Assembly: GCA_905213155.1 (NCBI GenBank)
Contig: CAJMHI010000015.1
Coordinates: 1 to 38,627 of the forward strand
DNA from: an uncultured Acidaminococcus sp.
Lineage (GTDB): Bacteria > Bacillota > Negativicutes > Acidaminococcales > Acidaminococcaceae
Direction: 5' to 3'
Length of the DNA: 38,627 bases
Shown here: in pieces, positions 23,065-30,827 of the stretch
Numbering within the stretch: the stretch's first letter is position 1
Layout of the letters: each line of letters begins with the position of its first letter
Program-made: the position numbers and the translations under genes
Notes under the pieces: model-generated
The model's input: the letters and a program-made list of their open reading frames with translations, nothing else
What the model was told of the DNA's origin: nothing
Database searches by the model: none

Positions 23065-24003
23065 ATGTCACGGGAAACGGAACGCGTAATAAAAGAAATG
23101 CATAAGTACATCAGTGAGAAAACCCATGGGGAGGTTCCTTCTGACGAAGAGATGAACAAACTGATACAAGAATTTATGCAGTTGCACAATGCTATGCCCA
23201 AAGTAACACTCACAGAAAAAAATGCAACCACAGCGGATGACTTTTTGGAATTGGCTTCTGAAGCGAAAACAAAGAAAAAAGAAATAGAGTATCTGCAGAA
23301 GGCGCTGGAACTAGAACCTAACAATATTGATGCCGCTGCGGAGCTTCTGTTTACGAAACGGTTGAAGACAGCCCAACTTTTAGTAGAACTGGATGCACTC
23401 ATTGCAAAAGCAAAGAGCATCTTAAAAGAGGACGGGACTTACCGGGATTCCATGGGACGTTTCTGGGGCGTATTGGAGACCCGTCCTTATATGCGCTTAT
23501 TGCAAACCAGAATGGAGCTTCTAAAGCGCTGCGGCATGATGAAGATGGCTCTGCAGCAGGCGCAGGAGATGTTAAAGCTGAACCCTGGGGATAACCAGGG
23601 GATTCGGTTTGAGATGATGCCAATGTATGCATGGCTGGAAGATGAACTTCATGCCAGAAAATTTGTAGGGCAGAATAAGAGTGAGAAAGATTCAGCATTT
23701 TTCCAGTTGCCGCTTAGCGTATTGTATTTCTCCCTAGGACAGTGGGATAAAGCAAAAGCTATCTTGCTGGAGATGGCCGATACCTATACCCTGACGGCTA
23801 TGCGGAAATTTGTACGGGCCGCCTCTACGCAGGACGACGAGGTTTTGGAAAACACATCCCCGTATGGCTACCAACCTGGTCACTTTAGCGAATTGCAGGA
23901 TGCGTATTTTGTAGGAAACAACCTGTACCTTTTCCATTTGCCCTATTTTGAGTGGGCAGAGGGAATCTTAAGCGGGAGCCGTGCCAAGAGAGGGAAAAAA
24001 TAG
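23065..24003 (+). CDS. TPR-repeat protein, ST7-like
   Basis: 312 residues, soluble, alpha-helical. Helical repeats of TPR type are visible (YLQKALELEPNNIDAAAELL; ALQQAQEMLKLNPGDNQGI). The central WGVLETRPYMRLL followed by NPGDNQGIRFEMMPMY resembles ST7-like and SEC-C-associated TPR proteins. No SEC-C zinc motif is present; the tail is basic (SRAKRGKK). The first 60 residues are charged. AAGGAGG precedes the ATG. The last 25 codons recur as a fragment at 25191-25265. Likely a protein-protein interaction scaffold; role unknown. Confidence 0.7.
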   Translation: MSRETERVIKEMHKYISEKTHGEVPSDEEMNKLIQEFMQLHNAMPKVTLTEKNATTADDFLELASEAKTKKKEIEYLQKALELEPNNIDAAAELLFTKRLKTAQLLVELDALIAKAKSILKEDGTYRDSMGRFWGVLETRPYMRLLQTRMELLKRCGMMKMALQQAQEMLKLNPGDNQGIRFEMMPMYAWLEDELHARKFVGQNKSEKDSAFFQLPLSVLYFSLGQWDKAKAILLEMADTYTLTAMRKFVRAASTQDDEVLENTSPYGYQPGHFSELQDAYFVGNNLYLFHLPYFEWAEGILSGSRAKRGKK

Positions 24004-24130
24004 TTCAGGAAATTTACTGCCGTTATCGGAGGTAATGGTTTTACAGACTTTTCTTCACTTGCCAGTGTACGGTAAGAGATAAAGTTATCGACACCTGAAG
24101 AGCAGTATACTACGCGGAAGGAGACTTTTT

Positions 24131-25186
24131 ATGCTTAGGAGCATTGTCTTTATACTGGCTGCCTTCATGGGTTTTTTGTTGCGCCAAGTGGGGATTCCTA
24201 TTCCTTATATGCTCGGGGGTATTTTTACTGCATTTTGCTGCAAAACGTTTTATGAGCCTCATTTTACAGGGTCCTTACGACTTCGCAACGCCATGCTGGG
24301 CATTGCTGGATATGGAATCGGTTCCCACTGCACGGCAGATACCATCTTCCGCATGGGGATAGAGTTCCCAGGCGTTCTGGGGGCCTCCCTCAGTACGCTC
24401 TTTGTATCACTTTGTGTCGCTTTTTATATGGCACGCCACACGTTTGCCAATTTTCTCAGCTGCGTTATGGGGTGTCTTCCCGGCGGACTTACGCAGATGA
24501 CGCTCCTGATGGAAGACTATCGGGATGCCGATGAAAATGTTGTTGTCGTTGCGCAGTGTCTGCGCCTTTTTGTGGTAGAAGTGAGCGTACCCTTTCTGGC
24601 CGTCAATCTCTTTGGCGGCATCATGAAAAAAACAGTGGCTCCGGACCTTGTGACAGGTCTTGTCACGGATGGAATGACGCTTTTTGAGACAGGTTGGCTT
24701 ATTGTACTGCCTCTTGCTGTATTGGGGCAGCTTTTCGCCCGAAAAATTCACTTGCCGACAGGAAATCTCCTGGGGCCTATTCTCCTTACGTCCCTCTGCG
24801 CAGCACTGCGGGGAAACCTTACGCCTGTTCCGCCGCCCGTTATGGCTTTTGCACAGATCAGTATAGGCCTTTATATCGGGACACTGCTTGACCGGGAAAA
24901 GCTCCTTCGGACCAAGTGCCTTGTGCCAAACATCTTTATTGGATCACTTCTTATGGTGGGGATGAGCTCTCTTGTAGCTGTTATCATTTCACGATGCTAC
25001 GGCTATTCCGCTATAGGGTCCTTTCTTGCTGTGGCGCCTGGAGGCATTGCAGAAATGTGCCTTGCCGGTATGGAAATGGGACAGGATGTGGCCATGATCC
25101 TTACGTACCAGCTTATCCGCGTCCTTATGCTAAATTTTGCCGTGCCTTTTGCAATCAAGCGGTATTTCTCGACAAAGAACCTGTAG
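24131..25186 (+). CDS. AbrB family membrane protein (putative ammonia monooxygenase/transport family)
   Basis: 351-residue polytopic membrane protein with two related halves, the AbrB duplication: GIPIPYMLGGIFTAF (residues 21-35) in the first and HLPTGNLLGPILLTS in the second. About 9-10 hydrophobic helices. AAGGAG precedes the ATG. The name ammonia monooxygenase in databases is historical; a transporter role is more likely but unproven. Codon use differs from neighbours: CTT and CTC for Leu are common here, where CTG and TTG dominate elsewhere. It sits between the TPR gene and a copy of that gene's 3' end, so it was probably acquired. Confidence 0.82.
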   Translation: MLRSIVFILAAFMGFLLRQVGIPIPYMLGGIFTAFCCKTFYEPHFTGSLRLRNAMLGIAGYGIGSHCTADTIFRMGIEFPGVLGASLSTLFVSLCVAFYMARHTFANFLSCVMGCLPGGLTQMTLLMEDYRDADENVVVVAQCLRLFVVEVSVPFLAVNLFGGIMKKTVAPDLVTGLVTDGMTLFETGWLIVLPLAVLGQLFARKIHLPTGNLLGPILLTSLCAALRGNLTPVPPPVMAFAQISIGLYIGTLLDREKLLRTKCLVPNIFIGSLLMVGMSSLVAVIISRCYGYSAIGSFLAVAPGGIAEMCLAGMEMGQDVAMILTYQLIRVLMLNFAVPFAIKRYFSTKNL

Positions 25187-25190
25187 AAGC

Positions 25191-25265
25191 CTTTTCTGTT
25201 TGTTCTATTTTGAGTGGGCAGAAGAGATTTTGAAAGCATCCCGCGCTAAGAGTGGGAAAAAGTGA
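25191..25265 (+). pseudogene. Orphan 3' end of a TPR/ST7-like gene copy
   Basis: 75 bases matching the last 25 codons of the TPR gene (23929-24003). The translations agree at 18 of 24 residues (YFEWAE, SRAK and GKK shared) and end at the same point, though with TGA instead of TAG. It has no start and begins four bases after the AbrB stop. It is a relic of a diverged second copy, not a functional gene. Confidence 0.85.
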
Positions 25266-25282
25266 CGTTATGTTTAAAATGT

Positions 25283-25292
25283 TGTTATAACA
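25283..25292. promoter_or_regulatory. Possible operator upstream of ric
   Basis: Perfect 10-base palindrome TGTTATAACA, 80 bases before the ric start. A regulatory site for a nitric-oxide or redox regulator is conceivable but only inferred. Confidence 0.2.
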
Positions 25293-25372
25293 CCGGAATA
25301 GTTTCTCCTTGTTTTGTACAATCCAGGTAAGGATACAGTTTTCCTACAGGGTGCGATAAGGAGGAAATGACA

Positions 25373-26314
25373 ATGATCACGAAACAAACGACACTGGCGG
25401 ACGTGGTGCGGGACTATCCGCAGGCCATCCCTTTCTTTAATGAATTGCATTTGGATTACTGCTGTGGTGGGAATATCCCGATGGAAGAAGCAGTGCAAGG
25501 GAAAGACATCAATGTGGATACCCTGCTCAAGGAGCTAATGGCCTATATCAATAGCCATAAACCGAGCAATGCAGGGGCCCATGCATCGTTGGAGGATTTT
25601 AAAAAGCTGAGCATTCCAGCGATGTTGGAAGATCTGGAACAAACCCATCATGTTACCGATCGGCAGCTTATGGGCGGGATCGAAACCGATTTAAATAAGA
25701 TCTTGCTGGTACATTATGAGCACCATGGGGAATTGCTTACCAGATTGCACCACTTGTTTACATTGCTGAAAGGGGAATTGGAAGAGCATTTTGCAAAGGA
25801 AGAAAAGAAAGTATTTCCCCTGATGCGGAGCCATCCCAATCCTACCAGGGATATATTGCGTCTTGTGCGGGAGCTGGAAGAAGAGCATACCAATGCCGGA
25901 GATCTGATCAAAGAGATGCAGCGGGTAACCGATCAATTTACGCCACCTGAGGATGCCTGCCCTACTTTTAAGAGAACCTACAGTGAAATGCAAACGTTGT
26001 TTGAAGATTTGTTTGTTCATATCTTTAAAGAAAACTCTATTGTCTTCCCTGAGTATGAAGAACAGGGAGAAGTTCAGACGGATGCCAATAGAGACGCTGT
26101 CAAAGTAGCTACGGATATAAAACTGGAGAACTGCGGGCTCTGCCGGGCAGAGACCAATCCGGAAAAGAGTGAAGTTTTGTACGAGTGCGGGGATTGCGGT
26201 GCCACGTATTGCGATGACTGTGCAGAGTCCGGATGTCCCCAGTGCGGAGCACCCTTCAGCCATGCCCATCCCATTGAGCGCAGCGGCAGCAGTTGGAATT
26301 CCAATATGGGATAA
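25373..26314 (+). CDS. ric: Iron-sulfur cluster repair di-iron protein (RIC/ScdA/YtfE) with zinc-finger tail
   Basis: Di-iron hemerythrin-like protein that helps repair Fe-S clusters after nitrosative or oxidative stress, 313 residues. N-terminal ScdA_N domain with DYCCGG (28-33). Hemerythrin part with candidate ligands H93, H118, H139, E143, H172, H216 and E220. The C-terminal 60 residues carry four CxxC pairs (C254/257, C272/275, C280/283, C288/291), a RING- or B-box-like zinc pattern not normally part of YtfE or ScdA. The ATG at 25373 is preferred over 25367 because AAGGAGG lies 8 bases before it. In a strict anaerobe rich in Fe-S enzymes (NifJ, NfnAB, AbfD) this repair role makes sense. 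Confidence 0.88.
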   Translation: MITKQTTLADVVRDYPQAIPFFNELHLDYCCGGNIPMEEAVQGKDINVDTLLKELMAYINSHKPSNAGAHASLEDFKKLSIPAMLEDLEQTHHVTDRQLMGGIETDLNKILLVHYEHHGELLTRLHHLFTLLKGELEEHFAKEEKKVFPLMRSHPNPTRDILRLVRELEEEHTNAGDLIKEMQRVTDQFTPPEDACPTFKRTYSEMQTLFEDLFVHIFKENSIVFPEYEEQGEVQTDANRDAVKVATDIKLENCGLCRAETNPEKSEVLYECGDCGATYCDDCAESGCPQCGAPFSHAHPIERSGSSWNSNMG

Positions 26315-26328
26315 AAAAAGATGAATTT

Positions 26329-26370
26329 GATAGGGGTACGAGTTGCCATGACTCGTACCCTATCTTTTTA
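26329..26370 (+). terminator. Terminator after ric
   Basis: Stem GATAGGG(G)TACGAGT / ACTCGTACCCTATC with one bulged G, 7-base loop, then TTTTTA. Confidence 0.9.
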
Positions 26371-26377
26371 TAGAATC

Positions 26378-26478
26378 TATAAAAATGTGAGAAACCACAC
26401 GAAAATATCAATAATTACTGGCAAAAAATCACACTTTTATATATAATTATGTGTAATAAATCACACTTTTATATATAA
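26378..26478. repeat. Repeat array forming the promoter of the DUF4143 ATPase
   Basis: Left arm TATAAAAATGTGA (26378-26390), then two identical 21-base direct repeats (26426-26446 and 26458-26478) that begin AAATCACACTTTTATATA. Their spacing is 32 bases, about three helical turns. The left arm is the inverted complement of TCACACTTTTATA with one mismatch. The array ends 13 bases before the ATPase start. Similar arms occur at 29258-29321 and partly at 14395-14436. Confidence 0.8.
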
Positions 26479-26491
26479 AGGCGGTGGGTAT

Positions 26492-27841
26492 ATGGAACGA
26501 AATGCGCTGCAATCTTTACGGGAATGGAAACAATCCCCTTACCGCAAGCCATTATTGCTAAAGGGCGCACGACAGGTTGGGAAAACCTGGCTCCTAAAGG
26601 AATTTGGGAAACGGGAATACAAAAACGTATGCTATATTAACTTTGACGAGGAACCGGAGCTGGCAGAATTTTTCCGGGCTACAAAGAAAATTGAGCGGCT
26701 TCTTCCTAACCTGGCTATTGCCAAGCAGCAAAAAATTGTGCCCGGAGAGACGCTGCTTATCCTGGACGAGATACAAAATGCACCGGAAGCGCTGAATTCC
26801 CTGAAATATTTTAAAGAAAATGCTCCAGAATACCATGTAGCGTGTGCAGGGTCTTTGCTGGGCGTTGCACTGGCCAGGCCGTCTTCTTTCCCCGTGGGAC
26901 AGGTGGATTTTATGACGATCTATCCCATGACCTTTTTGGAATTTCTCCGTGCCCTGGGTATGGAATCCTATGCGGACTATTTGAAAACACAAGAATTGGA
27001 AGAGATTCCTACTCCGTTTTTTACACCATTGGTGGAAAAGCTAAAAACGTATCTCATTACCGGCGGTATGCCAGAAGTGGTAAAGCAATGGGTACAAACC
27101 CAATCCCCTGCGCAAATCCAGACAACACTTCTTAATATTTTAACGGCCTATGAACGAGATTTTGCCAAGCATCCGGACACCAAGGAATATCCTAAAATTT
27201 CTCTGGTATGGCAATCTCTGCCTTCCCAATTGGCCAGGGAAAACAAGAAATTCCTCTACAGTGCCGTGAAAGAGGGCGCCAGAGCACGGGAATACGAAGA
27301 TGCCTTGCAATGGCTCAGCAATTCTCAGGTGGTCTATAAGATCTACCGGTCAAAAGCTCCCGGATTGCCGCTATCTGCCTATGATGATCTGAGCGCCTTT
27401 AAGATTTATCTTTCAGATGTGGGCCTGTTGCGCCGCTTGTCGGAGTTGGAACCCTCTGTGTTTGCAGAAGGAGAGCGGCTTTTTACAGAATTTAAAGGAG
27501 CACTCACAGAAAATTTTGTGCTCCAGTCTTTGTTGCCTCAATTTAATAGATTGCCCCGCTATTGGGCACGGAACAACCCGTCCTATGAAGTGGATTTTGT
27601 GACACAGTGGAAAAATGAGATTATTCCCATGGAAGTGAAGGCCGGCACCAACGTGGAAAGCCGCAGCTTGAGAAAGTATGAAGAACAGTATCCCAAAGAG
27701 ACAAAATTGAAAGTCCGTTTTTCTTTAAACAACCTTAGGTTGGATGGAAATCTGCTCAATATTCCTCTTTTTATGGCGGATCAAACCAGCCGCCTTATCC
27801 AATTAGGCATGGACACAATGAACCCCCCAACTTCTCCATGA
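26492..27841 (+). CDS. AAA ATPase with DUF4143 nuclease-like C-terminal domain
   Basis: 449 residues. Walker A GARQVGKT (25-32), Walker B LLILDE (88-93), a CAGSLLG sensor-like segment, and the ITGGMP region typical of DUF4143 proteins. The C-terminal domain shows the PD-(D/E)XK-like pattern: EVDFV, then PMEVKAG. A second ATPase of the related DUF234 type lies 6 kb upstream. Start ATG with GGCGGTGG upstream. Promoter region consists of the repeat array. A decayed 3' remnant of a close homologue lies at 29328-29366. Function unknown; stand-alone, patchily distributed and multicopy families suggest selfish or defence roles (inference). Confidence 0.85.
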   Translation: MERNALQSLREWKQSPYRKPLLLKGARQVGKTWLLKEFGKREYKNVCYINFDEEPELAEFFRATKKIERLLPNLAIAKQQKIVPGETLLILDEIQNAPEALNSLKYFKENAPEYHVACAGSLLGVALARPSSFPVGQVDFMTIYPMTFLEFLRALGMESYADYLKTQELEEIPTPFFTPLVEKLKTYLITGGMPEVVKQWVQTQSPAQIQTTLLNILTAYERDFAKHPDTKEYPKISLVWQSLPSQLARENKKFLYSAVKEGARAREYEDALQWLSNSQVVYKIYRSKAPGLPLSAYDDLSAFKIYLSDVGLLRRLSELEPSVFAEGERLFTEFKGALTENFVLQSLLPQFNRLPRYWARNNPSYEVDFVTQWKNEIIPMEVKAGTNVESRSLRKYEEQYPKETKLKVRFSLNNLRLDGNLLNIPLFMADQTSRLIQLGMDTMNPPTSP

Positions 27842-27858
27842 GAGAAGCCGGGGGGTTA
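27823..27858. terminator. Terminator between the DUF4143 ATPase and the nfnB fragment
   Basis: Inverted repeat AACCCCCC...TTCTC / GAGAA...GGGGGGTT around a CATGA loop. The 5' arm lies inside the ATPase C-terminal codons. Partner of the terminator at 29365-29400. Confidence 0.75.
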
Positions 27859-27889
27859 CATAGGTTGTATTAGGTTGTGCAAGGTTGTA

Positions 27890-28127
27890 TTGCTTTTTGC
27901 TCAGCATGTAGTCGGCCACGGCATGAGCGGCTCGTTTGCCGGCGCCCATGGCGAGAATTACGGTGGCGGCACCGGTAGCAGCATCGCCGCCGGCATAGAC
28001 GCCAGGAATATTGGTAGCGCCGGTTTCGGGATCAGCAGCCACACAGCCTTTTTTGGTGTGTTCCAAATCCGGTGTGAAATCAAACGCGACGCCTTCTTCC
28101 TTGGCGTGAGGGTTTCTTCCAATGTGG
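27890..28127 (-). pseudogene. Truncated duplicate of the nfnB 3' end
   Basis: 27890-28075 is nearly identical to 29433-29618, the C-terminal 60 or so codons of nfnB (GVYAGGDAATGAA). The stop codon has changed from TAA to CAA, so the frame runs on into the ATPase terminator. At 28076 the match jumps to 29816 (about 200 bases of the gene missing) and continues at lower identity to 28127. It lacks the N-terminal two thirds and any start. The rest, 28128-28225, holds no gene that I can recognise. Confidence 0.9.
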
Positions 28128-28225
28128 TACTATACATTGTAAAAACATGGCTATTACATCCGAGGGGAACCTCCAACCATATCCACCTAAAAAAATAACA
28201 CCATCTATTTTTTTTTACGAAAGTC

Positions 28226-28254
28226 TTGACAAAAGAAATCAAATGCAGTATGAT
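28226..28254 (+). promoter_or_regulatory. Promoter of the MarR gene
   Basis: TTGACA (28226-28231), 17-base spacer, TATGAT (28249-28254). Confidence 0.75.
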
Positions 28255-28266
28255 GCATATACATCA
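28251..28266. promoter_or_regulatory. MarR operator, first site
   Basis: TGATGCATATACATCA, with TGATG/CATCA arms, overlaps the -10. Shares the core TGCATATACA with the site before the flavin reductase gene, so one regulator probably binds both. Confidence 0.6.
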
Positions 28267-28280
28267 ATAAGGAGGGCATT

Positions 28281-28703
28281 ATGGGGAAAAGCATTACGAA
28301 TACGGTTTGTCATTGTTTAAAGATGCGCCGCAGTGCTGAAAATGTAATCCACTATTACGATGAAGCCTTACAACCCAGCGGAATTACTGTGCGGCAATAT
28401 TCTCTGCTTTATCAGATACAAATTCATCCTGGATGTACCGTCAGAGAGCTTTCGGAGGCAACGGAATTGGACCGCTCCACCCTTGCCAGAAGTTTAAAAA
28501 GTCTTTTTCGAAGCGGCTATATTGTGGACAAAAAAGAGCCCGGTACGAGGGACAGCAATTTGCATCTGACGGATGTTGGGGCAGCTGTTTGCTCCCATGC
28601 AGGAAGATTGTGGGAAATGGCGCAGCAAACCTATGAGGAGAAAATTGGAAAAGATACTGTAAGGCAATTGGAAACTGCGCTGTTAAAATTGCAGTACTTA
28701 TAA
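28281..28703 (+). CDS. MarR family transcriptional regulator
   Basis: 140 residues. Winged helix-turn-helix with CTVRELSEATELDRSTLARSL (about 51-71) and a wing (KKEPGTRDSNLHLTDVG, 87-103), flanked by dimerisation helices. GGAGG precedes the ATG. Autoregulation is likely from the palindrome over its promoter. It begins a two-gene unit with the flavin reductase-like gene 50 bases downstream. The pair lies between two copies of nfnB-derived sequence and was probably inserted. Confidence 0.9.
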   Translation: MGKSITNTVCHCLKMRRSAENVIHYYDEALQPSGITVRQYSLLYQIQIHPGCTVRELSEATELDRSTLARSLKSLFRSGYIVDKKEPGTRDSNLHLTDVGAAVCSHAGRLWEMAQQTYEEKIGKDTVRQLETALLKLQYL

Positions 28704-28727
28704 TACTGTTTTTTTATCAATAAAATA

Positions 28728-28739
28728 TTGCATATACAA
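28728..28739. promoter_or_regulatory. MarR operator, second site
   Basis: TTGCATATACAA, sharing TGCATATACA with the site at 28251-28266; 14 bases before the flavin reductase start, so binding could block its expression. Confidence 0.5.
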
Positions 28740-28753
28740 CAAAGGAGACTATT

Positions 28754-29230
28754 ATGGCTAACGTAGGAAAAGAATTGGGGATTTTTACCGCTGGTACGTC
28801 TGCACATTATAATGGGTGCACTGTTATGTACGGAGCGGATGGTATGATTTGGGGAAAAGATGTTTATTTCGCTTTTATTAAACCGGAGCGGTATACCTGG
28901 CAGTTTGTAAAGGAAAATGGCTACTTTACCGTATCTTATTTTCCCAAAGAACGTAACGACATTCACAAGATTTATGGATTTAAATCCGGACGAGATATGA
29001 ATAAAGAGAAAGCTGCAGGGATTACGGCAGAAGTCCTTACTGACTACGATGCCATCACCTATTGGGAAGCCAATGACATCTACGTGTGTAAAATTATCTA
29101 TGTGGACCAAATGAAGCGAGATAAGGAACCGGCGGATGTAGTGGCCCAGTACAATGATCCCACGAATATTATTTATGGGGAATCCCACTATATGATTATT
29201 GGGGAAATCGTACAGCGGATACGCCGCTGA
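28754..29230 (+). CDS. Flavin reductase-like, FMN-binding split-barrel protein
   Basis: 158 residues of the flavin reductase-like domain family. Signatures seen: MIWGKDVYFAFIKPERYTW (33-51), FTVSYFPKE and GFKSGRDMNKEKAAG, which match the FMN-binding split barrel. AAAGGAG precedes the ATG. Under the adjacent MarR regulator it may respond to quinones, thiols or other reactive compounds. Its substrate is unknown. Confidence 0.85.
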   Translation: MANVGKELGIFTAGTSAHYNGCTVMYGADGMIWGKDVYFAFIKPERYTWQFVKENGYFTVSYFPKERNDIHKIYGFKSGRDMNKEKAAGITAEVLTDYDAITYWEANDIYVCKIIYVDQMKRDKEPADVVAQYNDPTNIIYGESHYMIIGEIVQRIRR

Positions 29231-29257
29231 TAAAAAAAGTGCGTCTTGGGGAGCTCC

Positions 29258-29321
29258 TATAAAAGTGTGATGAACCGCACAAAAATGTATATAATTGTGT
29301 GTAGAAAATCACACTTTTATA
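29258..29321. repeat. Inverted repeat left by a decayed ATPase locus
   Basis: TATAAAAGTGTGAT (29258-29271) and its perfect complement ATCACACTTTTATA (29308-29321) over 14 bp, 36 bases apart. This is the same repeat as at 26378-26478, but with a single right-hand copy. No intact ATPase follows; the next bases are the remnant at 29328. Confidence 0.8.
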
Positions 29322-29327
29322 TCTCTG

Positions 29328-29366
29328 CAAACCATCTGATTTATCCAATCATGGACGCAATGAGAA
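29328..29366 (+). pseudogene. Decayed 3' remnant of a DUF4143-type ATPase gene
   Basis: Matches the last codons of the ATPase at 26492 (CAAACC, then TTATCCAAT, CATGGACGCAATGA and ACCCCC), with substitutions, a short deletion and an in-frame TGA. The rest of the gene is missing between the promoter repeat and this point. Confidence 0.75.
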
Positions 29367-29400
29367 CCCCCGGCTTCTTCATAAAGGAAGCCGGGGGTTT
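29365..29400. terminator. Terminator between the ATPase remnant and nfnB
   Basis: Strong stem AACCCCCGGCTTC / GGAAGCCGGGGGTT with an internal loop and TTT flank; works for either direction. Homologous to the one at 27823-27858. Confidence 0.85.
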
Positions 29401-29432
29401 GTATAAGTTGTATTAGGTTGTGCAAGGTTGTA

Positions 29433-30827
29433 TTACTTTTTGCTCAGCATGTAGTCGGCCATGGCATGAGCGGCTCGTTTGCCGGCGCCCATGGCGAGAA
29501 TTACGGTGGCGGCACCAGTAGCAGCATCGCCGCCGGCATAGACGCCAGGAATATTGGTAGCGCCGGTTTCGGGATCTGCGGCCACACAGCCTTTTTTGGT
29601 GTGTTCCAGATCCGGTGTGCCTTCACTGCTCATGGGGTTGGGGCGGGTGCCCAGGGCCATGATGACCATGTCGCAGTCCAGTTCGTATTCACTGCCGGGA
29701 ATGGGGACGGGACGACGGCGTCCGGAAGCATCCGGTTCGCCCAGTTCCATCTTTTGGCAGGTCAGGGATTTTACCCGGCCATTTTCATCTCCCTGAATGG
29801 AGATGGGGGCCGTGAGGAAATCAAACACAATGCCTTCTTCTTTGGCATGGTGGATTTCTTCCAACCGGGCAGGGAGTTCTGCCTCGCCCCGGCGGTAGAC
29901 GATGTGTACGTCAGCACCCAGACGTTTGGCACAGCGTGCCGCATCCATGGCTACGTTGCCGCCGCCGATAACGGCCGCTTTCTTGCTCTTTAATACCGGG
30001 GTCATGCTGTCCGGGTCATAGGCTTTCATCAGGTTAATCCGGGTCAGGTACTCATTGGCGGAGTACACGCCGACCAATCCTTCTCCAGGAATATTCATGA
30101 ACATAGGCAGACCGGCACCGCTGGCTACAAAAACGGTTTCATAGCCGTCTTCCAAAAGTTCTGGAATGGTCAGGATCTTGCCAATAACCATGTCAGTTTC
30201 AAAATCCACGCCCAACTTTTTCAGCTTATCTACTTCTGCCTGGACAATGGACTTGGGCAGACGGAATTCAGGGATGCCGTAGCTTAATACACCGCCAGCT
30301 TTATGGAAGGCTTCAAATACGGTGACGGAAAATCCTTTCCGGGCCAGTTCCCCGGCGCAGGTAAGACCGGCAGGGCCGGAACCGATGACCGCGGCCTTAT
30401 GACCGTTGGGTTTTTCTGCCCCTTCCGGTTCAATGTGGTTAGCAGCTGCCCAGTCAGAGACAAACCGTTCTACCCGCCCGATGGCTACGGGTTCCTGTCT
30501 AAGTCCACGGACGCAGACCCCTTCGCACTGGTTCTCCTGGGGGCATACGCGGCCGGAAATCCGGGGCAGGGCGTTGGCAGCGGACAAAATCTCAAAGGCG
30601 CCTTTAAAGTCTTCTTCGGCTACCTTGTGCAGGAATTGGGGGATGGGAATCCCTACGGGACAGCCGGACACGCAGGCCGGTTTTTTGCACTGCAGGCAGC
30701 GTTTGGCTTCGTTTACAGCCTGTTCCGGGGTATAGCCCTGGGCCACTTCCAAAAAGTTATGGTTTCGTACGTCCGGTTCTTGGGCCGGCATAGGAGTACG
30801 GGTAGGTTGCATATTGGGTTTAAGCAT
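29433..30827 (-). CDS. nfnB: NADH-dependent ferredoxin:NADP+ oxidoreductase subunit NfnB (GltD/GltA-like)
   Basis: Large subunit of the electron-bifurcating transhydrogenase that couples NADPH, NAD+ and ferredoxin. 464 residues from the ATG at 30827 (AGGAGG 8 bases upstream); an earlier in-frame ATG at 30965 would add an unrelated 46-residue extension inside nfnA. N-terminal Fe-S cysteines C44, C47, C52, C56 and C95, C101, C105; FAD fold GSGPAG (149-154); NAD(P) fold GGGNVAMD; C-terminal VYAGGD. It resembles the glutamate synthase small subunit, but the adjacent NfnA and lack of a large subunit favour NfnB. Overlaps nfnA by 8 bases. Confidence 0.88.
   Translation of the reverse strand: MLKPNMQPTRTPMPAQEPDVRNHNFLEVAQGYTPEQAVNEAKRCLQCKKPACVSGCPVGIPIPQFLHKVAEEDFKGAFEILSAANALPRISGRVCPQENQCEGVCVRGLRQEPVAIGRVERFVSDWAAANHIEPEGAEKPNGHKAAVIGSGPAGLTCAGELARKGFSVTVFEAFHKAGGVLSYGIPEFRLPKSIVQAEVDKLKKLGVDFETDMVIGKILTIPELLEDGYETVFVASGAGLPMFMNIPGEGLVGVYSANEYLTRINLMKAYDPDSMTPVLKSKKAAVIGGGNVAMDAARCAKRLGADVHIVYRRGEAELPARLEEIHHAKEEGIVFDFLTAPISIQGDENGRVKSLTCQKMELGEPDASGRRRPVPIPGSEYELDCDMVIMALGTRPNPMSSEGTPDLEHTKKGCVAADPETGATNIPGVYAGGDAATGAATVILAMGAGKRAAHAMADYMLSKK

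Noticed and set aside
27803..28066. Minus-strand frame encoding an apparent 87-residue NfnB-like protein
   Set aside because: It is the truncated nfnB copy reading past its lost stop codon; it has no start region and lacks the Fe-S and FAD parts.
28128..28225. Possible gene end or regulatory RNA left of the MarR promoter
   Set aside because: Short AT-rich sequence without a reading frame, terminator or recognisable motif beyond the T-run.
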